NCBI RefSeq assembly: GCF_036038375.1
Contig: NZ_CP107935.1
Span: 2,914,001 to 2,978,000 of the forward strand
Origin: Streptomyces sp. NBC_00414
GTDB lineage: Bacteria > Actinomycetota > Actinomycetes > Streptomycetales > Streptomycetaceae
Direction: 5' to 3'
DNA: 64,000 nt
Numbering within the stretch: the stretch's first letter is position 1; each line of letters begins with the position of its first letter. The notes beneath the pieces were generated by a model that saw nothing but the letters and a program-made list of their open reading frames with translations, was not told where the DNA came from and ran no database searches. The translations under genes were made by a program, and so were the position numbers. Below, piece by piece: positions 61,678 through 64,000 of the stretch.

Positions 61678-64000
61678 TCAGTACACCGGAAGCGTGCGGG
61701 GCCCGAGGTCGTCGCGGGCGGGCGGCGGCGCGAGCCGCACGGAGGCGCCGAGCACGCTCAGCCCGCGCGGGGCGACGACGACGGGCTCCAGGGACACGGA
61801 GACGACCTCCGGGTGGTCGTCGACAAGCCGTGACAGACGCAGCAGCAGTTCCTCCAGTGCCGCGACGTCCGCCGGGGCCGAGCCGCGCCAGCCGAAGAGG
61901 AGCGGTGCGGTCCGGATGGAGCGGACCAGTGAGGCGGCGTCGCGGTCGGTGACCGGAATCAGTCGGTGTGCGGTGTCTCCCAGCAGTTCCGAGGCCGCTC
62001 CCGCGAGCCCGAAGGAGAGCACCGCCCCGGCCGCCGGGTCGATGACCGCCCGGACGACCGTGTCGACGCCGCGCGGTGCCATGGCCTGTACCACCGGGCG
62101 CAGTTCCTCGGGCTGCCCGAAGAGGCTGGTCAACTCGGCGTACGCGCGCCGCAGTTGCTCCTCGTCCGCCAGGTCGAGGCGGACGCCGCCCAGGTCGGCG
62201 CGGTGTCGCAGGTGCGGGGCGGTGGTCTTCAGCGCCACGGGGTAGCCGAGACGCTGCGCGGCGGCCACCGCTTCCTCGGGCGTGGACGCGGGCAGGGCGC
62301 GACGGACGTCGATGCCGTACCGGCCGAGGAGGGCGCAGGTGTCGTCGGGGCCGAGCGTGAGCCCCGCCTCGCCCGCTCCCGGTTCCGTGGAGACGGCCCC
62401 TTCTCGGTCGGCTCCTTCGCCGTCGACCAGCAGGCGGTCGATCTGTTCGGCCGCGCCCTTCTCGTCGATGTCCTCGTACTCGGGCACCCGCCCCGGGTCG
62501 GCGGACTCGCGCCGCCACTGGCCGTATCGCACGGCTTCCGCGAGCGCGCGCACGGCCCGCTCGGCGGCGGGGTAGGCGGGGATGAGCCGGGAGTCGACCT
62601 CAGCGCTCTCCGTCCCGGCACCTCGCGTCCCGGCGCTCTCCGCCTCGGGAAGCACGGGAGCGGCTTGCGGGGCGGGGCCGGCCGGAGCTGGTGCGGTGCC
62701 GACGGGCGCTGGTGTCGTGCCGGCCGGAGCTGGTGCGGCGCCTGCGGATGCCGCCGCGAGGCCTGCCGGGGCGCTGCCGGCTGCCGCGAGACCGGCCGGT
62801 GCGGTGCTCGCCGCCGCGGACAGGGCCTCCGCGAGCCCGCCCAGCTCCACATGCACCACGAGAACCGGCTTGGCGGGAGCGGCAGCGGAGGCCGAACGGA
62901 GGGCCTCCGCCAGAGCGGCGTCCGCCGCGGACCTCTCGCCCACCGCCGGAATCGCGGTGACCACGACGGCGTCGCAGGCGTCGTCGGCCAGCGCGTCTGC
63001 CAGCGCCGCGCGGAAGTCCTCGGCCGAGGCGCCCGTCGTCAGGTCGCGGGTCGGCTGCGGGCTCAGCCCCTGGGCGAGACACGCGTCGTACGTCAGCAGC
63101 CCGAGCGACTCGGAGTTCCCGAGGATCGCCACCCTGGGGCCCACGGGCAGGGGCTGGCGGGCCAGCAGCAGTCCCGCGTCGACCAGCTCCGTGATCGTGT
63201 CCACGCGGATGACCCCGGCCTGCCGCAGCAGGGCGGACACCGTCGCGTGCGGCAGCCGGGTGGCCCGTACGGCGTGCCCCTGGGGCGCGGCTCCGCCGTG
63301 CCGTGCGCCCTGGACGACGACCAGCGGCTTGGCCGCCGCGGTGCGCCGGGCGAGGCGGGTGAACTTGCGCGGGTTGCCGATCGATTCGAGGTACATGAGC
63401 GCGACATCGGTGTCCGGGTCGTCGTACCAGTACTGAAGGACGTCGTTGCCGGACACGTCCGCGCGGTTGCCGGAGGAGACGAAGGTCGACACGCCCGTCA
63501 CCCCGGTGACCCCGCCGCCGCGCCGGTGCAGCCGGGACAGCAGCGCGATCCCGATGGCCCCGGACTGGGCGAACAGCCCGATGCGCCCGGTGCGCGGCAT
63601 CTCCGGCGCGAGCGAGGCGTTCAGCCGGATCCGCGGGGAGGTGTTGATGACACCGAAGGCGTTCGGCCCGATGATCCGCATCCCGTACGTACGTGCCTGG
63701 CGCACGAGTTCGCGCTGGCGCTCCCTGCCCTCGGGGCCGCTCTCGGCGTATCCCGCGGAGACCACGACGAGTCCCTGCACCCCGTGCTCGCCGCACTCCG
63801 CGACTGCCTCGGGGACCCGGTCGGCCGGGACGGCGATCACGGCGAGGTCGACGGGCTCGTCGATGTCCCGCACGGAGCGGTGGGCCTGGACTCCGGCCAG
63901 CTCCTTCTCCTGAAGTGCGCCGTTCACCGCGTACAGGCGCCCGGTGAACCCCGCGTCCCGCAGGTTCTCCAGGATGCTGCGGCCCACTCCCCCGGGTGTG
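61678..64000 (-). CDS. NDP-forming acyl-CoA synthetase (partial at window edge)
   Basis: Incomplete: the frame runs off the right end. A CoA-binding domain (GVGRSILENLRDAGFTGRLY with ALQEKELAGVQAHRSVRD), a succinyl-CoA-ligase-like domain (IGPNAFGVINTSPRIRLNAS) and a C-terminal ATP-grasp domain (PVALKTTAPHLRHRADLGGV) are visible. Between residues 390 and 450 of the visible part is a low-complexity Ala/Pro/Gly linker. Homologues in Streptomyces are often fused to an N-terminal GNAT acetyltransferase (Pat-like), which would lie beyond the window. The enzyme makes acyl-CoA from acyl-acid and ATP, or acts as a protein acetyltransferase if the GNAT domain is present. Confidence 0.9.
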   Translation of the reverse strand, partial: TPGGVGRSILENLRDAGFTGRLYAVNGALQEKELAGVQAHRSVRDIDEPVDLAVIAVPADRVPEAVAECGEHGVQGLVVVSAGYAESGPEGRERQRELVRQARTYGMRIIGPNAFGVINTSPRIRLNASLAPEMPRTGRIGLFAQSGAIGIALLSRLHRRGGGVTGVTGVSTFVSSGNRADVSGNDVLQYWYDDPDTDVALMYLESIGNPRKFTRLARRTAAAKPLVVVQGARHGGAAPQGHAVRATRLPHATVSALLRQAGVIRVDTITELVDAGLLLARQPLPVGPRVAILGNSESLGLLTYDACLAQGLSPQPTRDLTTGASAEDFRAALADALADDACDAVVVTAIPAVGERSAADAALAEALRSASAAAPAKPVLVVHVELGGLAEALSAAASTAPAGLAAAGSAPAGLAAASAGAAPAPAGTTPAPVGTAPAPAGPAPQAAPVLPEAESAGTRGAGTESAEVDSRLIPAYPAAERAVRALAEAVRYGQWRRESADPGRVPEYEDIDEKGAAEQIDRLLVDGEGADREGAVSTEPGAGEAGLTLGPDDTCALLGRYGIDVRRALPASTPEEAVAAAQRLGYPVALKTTAPHLRHRADLGGVRLDLADEEQLRRAYAELTSLFGQPEELRPVVQAMAPRGVDTVVRAVIDPAAGAVLSFGLAGAASELLGDTAHRLIPVTDRDAASLVRSIRTAPLLFGWRGSAPADVAALEELLLRLSRLVDDHPEVVSVSLEPVVVAPRGLSVLGASVRLAPPPARDDLGPRTLPVY

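Overview
This is high-GC actinobacterial DNA with GTG starts, tightly overlapping genes and a conserved chromosomal block (CutRS, SepH, coproporphyrin ferrochelatase, Dut, KdpDE, paired TrkA proteins, DUF3710/DUF3093/DUF4193/DUF5998). Together these point firmly to a Streptomyces chromosome. The window has two halves. Bases 1 to about 30,200 are an accessory, mosaic region. Bases 30,251 to 64,000 are ordinary core genome whose gene order resembles, from memory, the SCO58xx-59xx part of S. coelicolor. No rRNA, tRNA or CRISPR array was recognised.

Accessory half. (1) 1-7231: a compact plus-strand block of APC permease, glutamine-synthetase-like enzyme, CPBP-like membrane protein, a 12-codon minigene with a good ribosome-binding site, a 13-bp hairpin, a radical SAM/SPASM-like enzyme with unusual CX3CX3C spacing, and a PIMT-like methyltransferase. 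This looks like a small peptide-modification (RiPP-like) pathway and is the best candidate for an undescribed system. (2) 7.3-10.7 kb: a frameshifted NERD gene, a small repeat membrane protein and a decayed ISL3 element. (3) 11.4-14.4 kb: a large HTH/P-loop NTPase carrying about 11 nearly identical 35-36-residue repeats, a STAND-like conflict or sensor protein. (4) 15.2-17.0 kb: a serine recombinase with TGTTCA-type repeats upstream, a second truncated ISL3 transposase and an ANTAR remnant. (5) 17.0-21.2 kb: unknown minus-strand proteins followed by a strip of frameshifted remnants. (6) 21.5-28.7 kb: a probable defence island with a Shedu (DUF4263) nuclease, a tightly coupled YaaC-like/DUF4238 pair flanked by two direct copies of a TOPRIM-like gene end, and an orphan 422-residue protein. 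(7) 28.7-30.2 kb: the DUF6262 partner and C-terminal stump of a tyrosine recombinase fused to a broken HEAT-repeat gene, then a cluster of GAGCGTCA repeats next to the core genome.

Core half. 30.2-35.6 kb holds an RNA m5U methyltransferase, a KimA-type potassium permease and two TrkA subunits. 35.8-40.3 kb holds DUF3159, OB-fold, KdpE and KdpD, so the stretch is potassium-themed. 40.4-47.9 kb carries Streptomyces-type interspersed repeats, an ABC ATPase, a secreted alginate-lyase-like protein, a peptidoglycan-binding amidase, and the PaaI-Dut-DUF3710 operon, DUF3093, an EcsC-like protein and DUF4193. 48.2-55.5 kb has CutR-CutS, the ferrochelatase-inositol monophosphatase pair, an MFS permease and a lactone oxidase. 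55.9-64.0 kb has SepH, a rhodanese, a VOC protein, thymidine kinase, a phosphodiesterase, DUF5998 and the incomplete NDP-forming acyl-CoA synthetase that runs off the right edge. Many convergent gene ends carry perfect hairpin terminators, and several neighbours are coupled by ATGA/GTGA overlaps.
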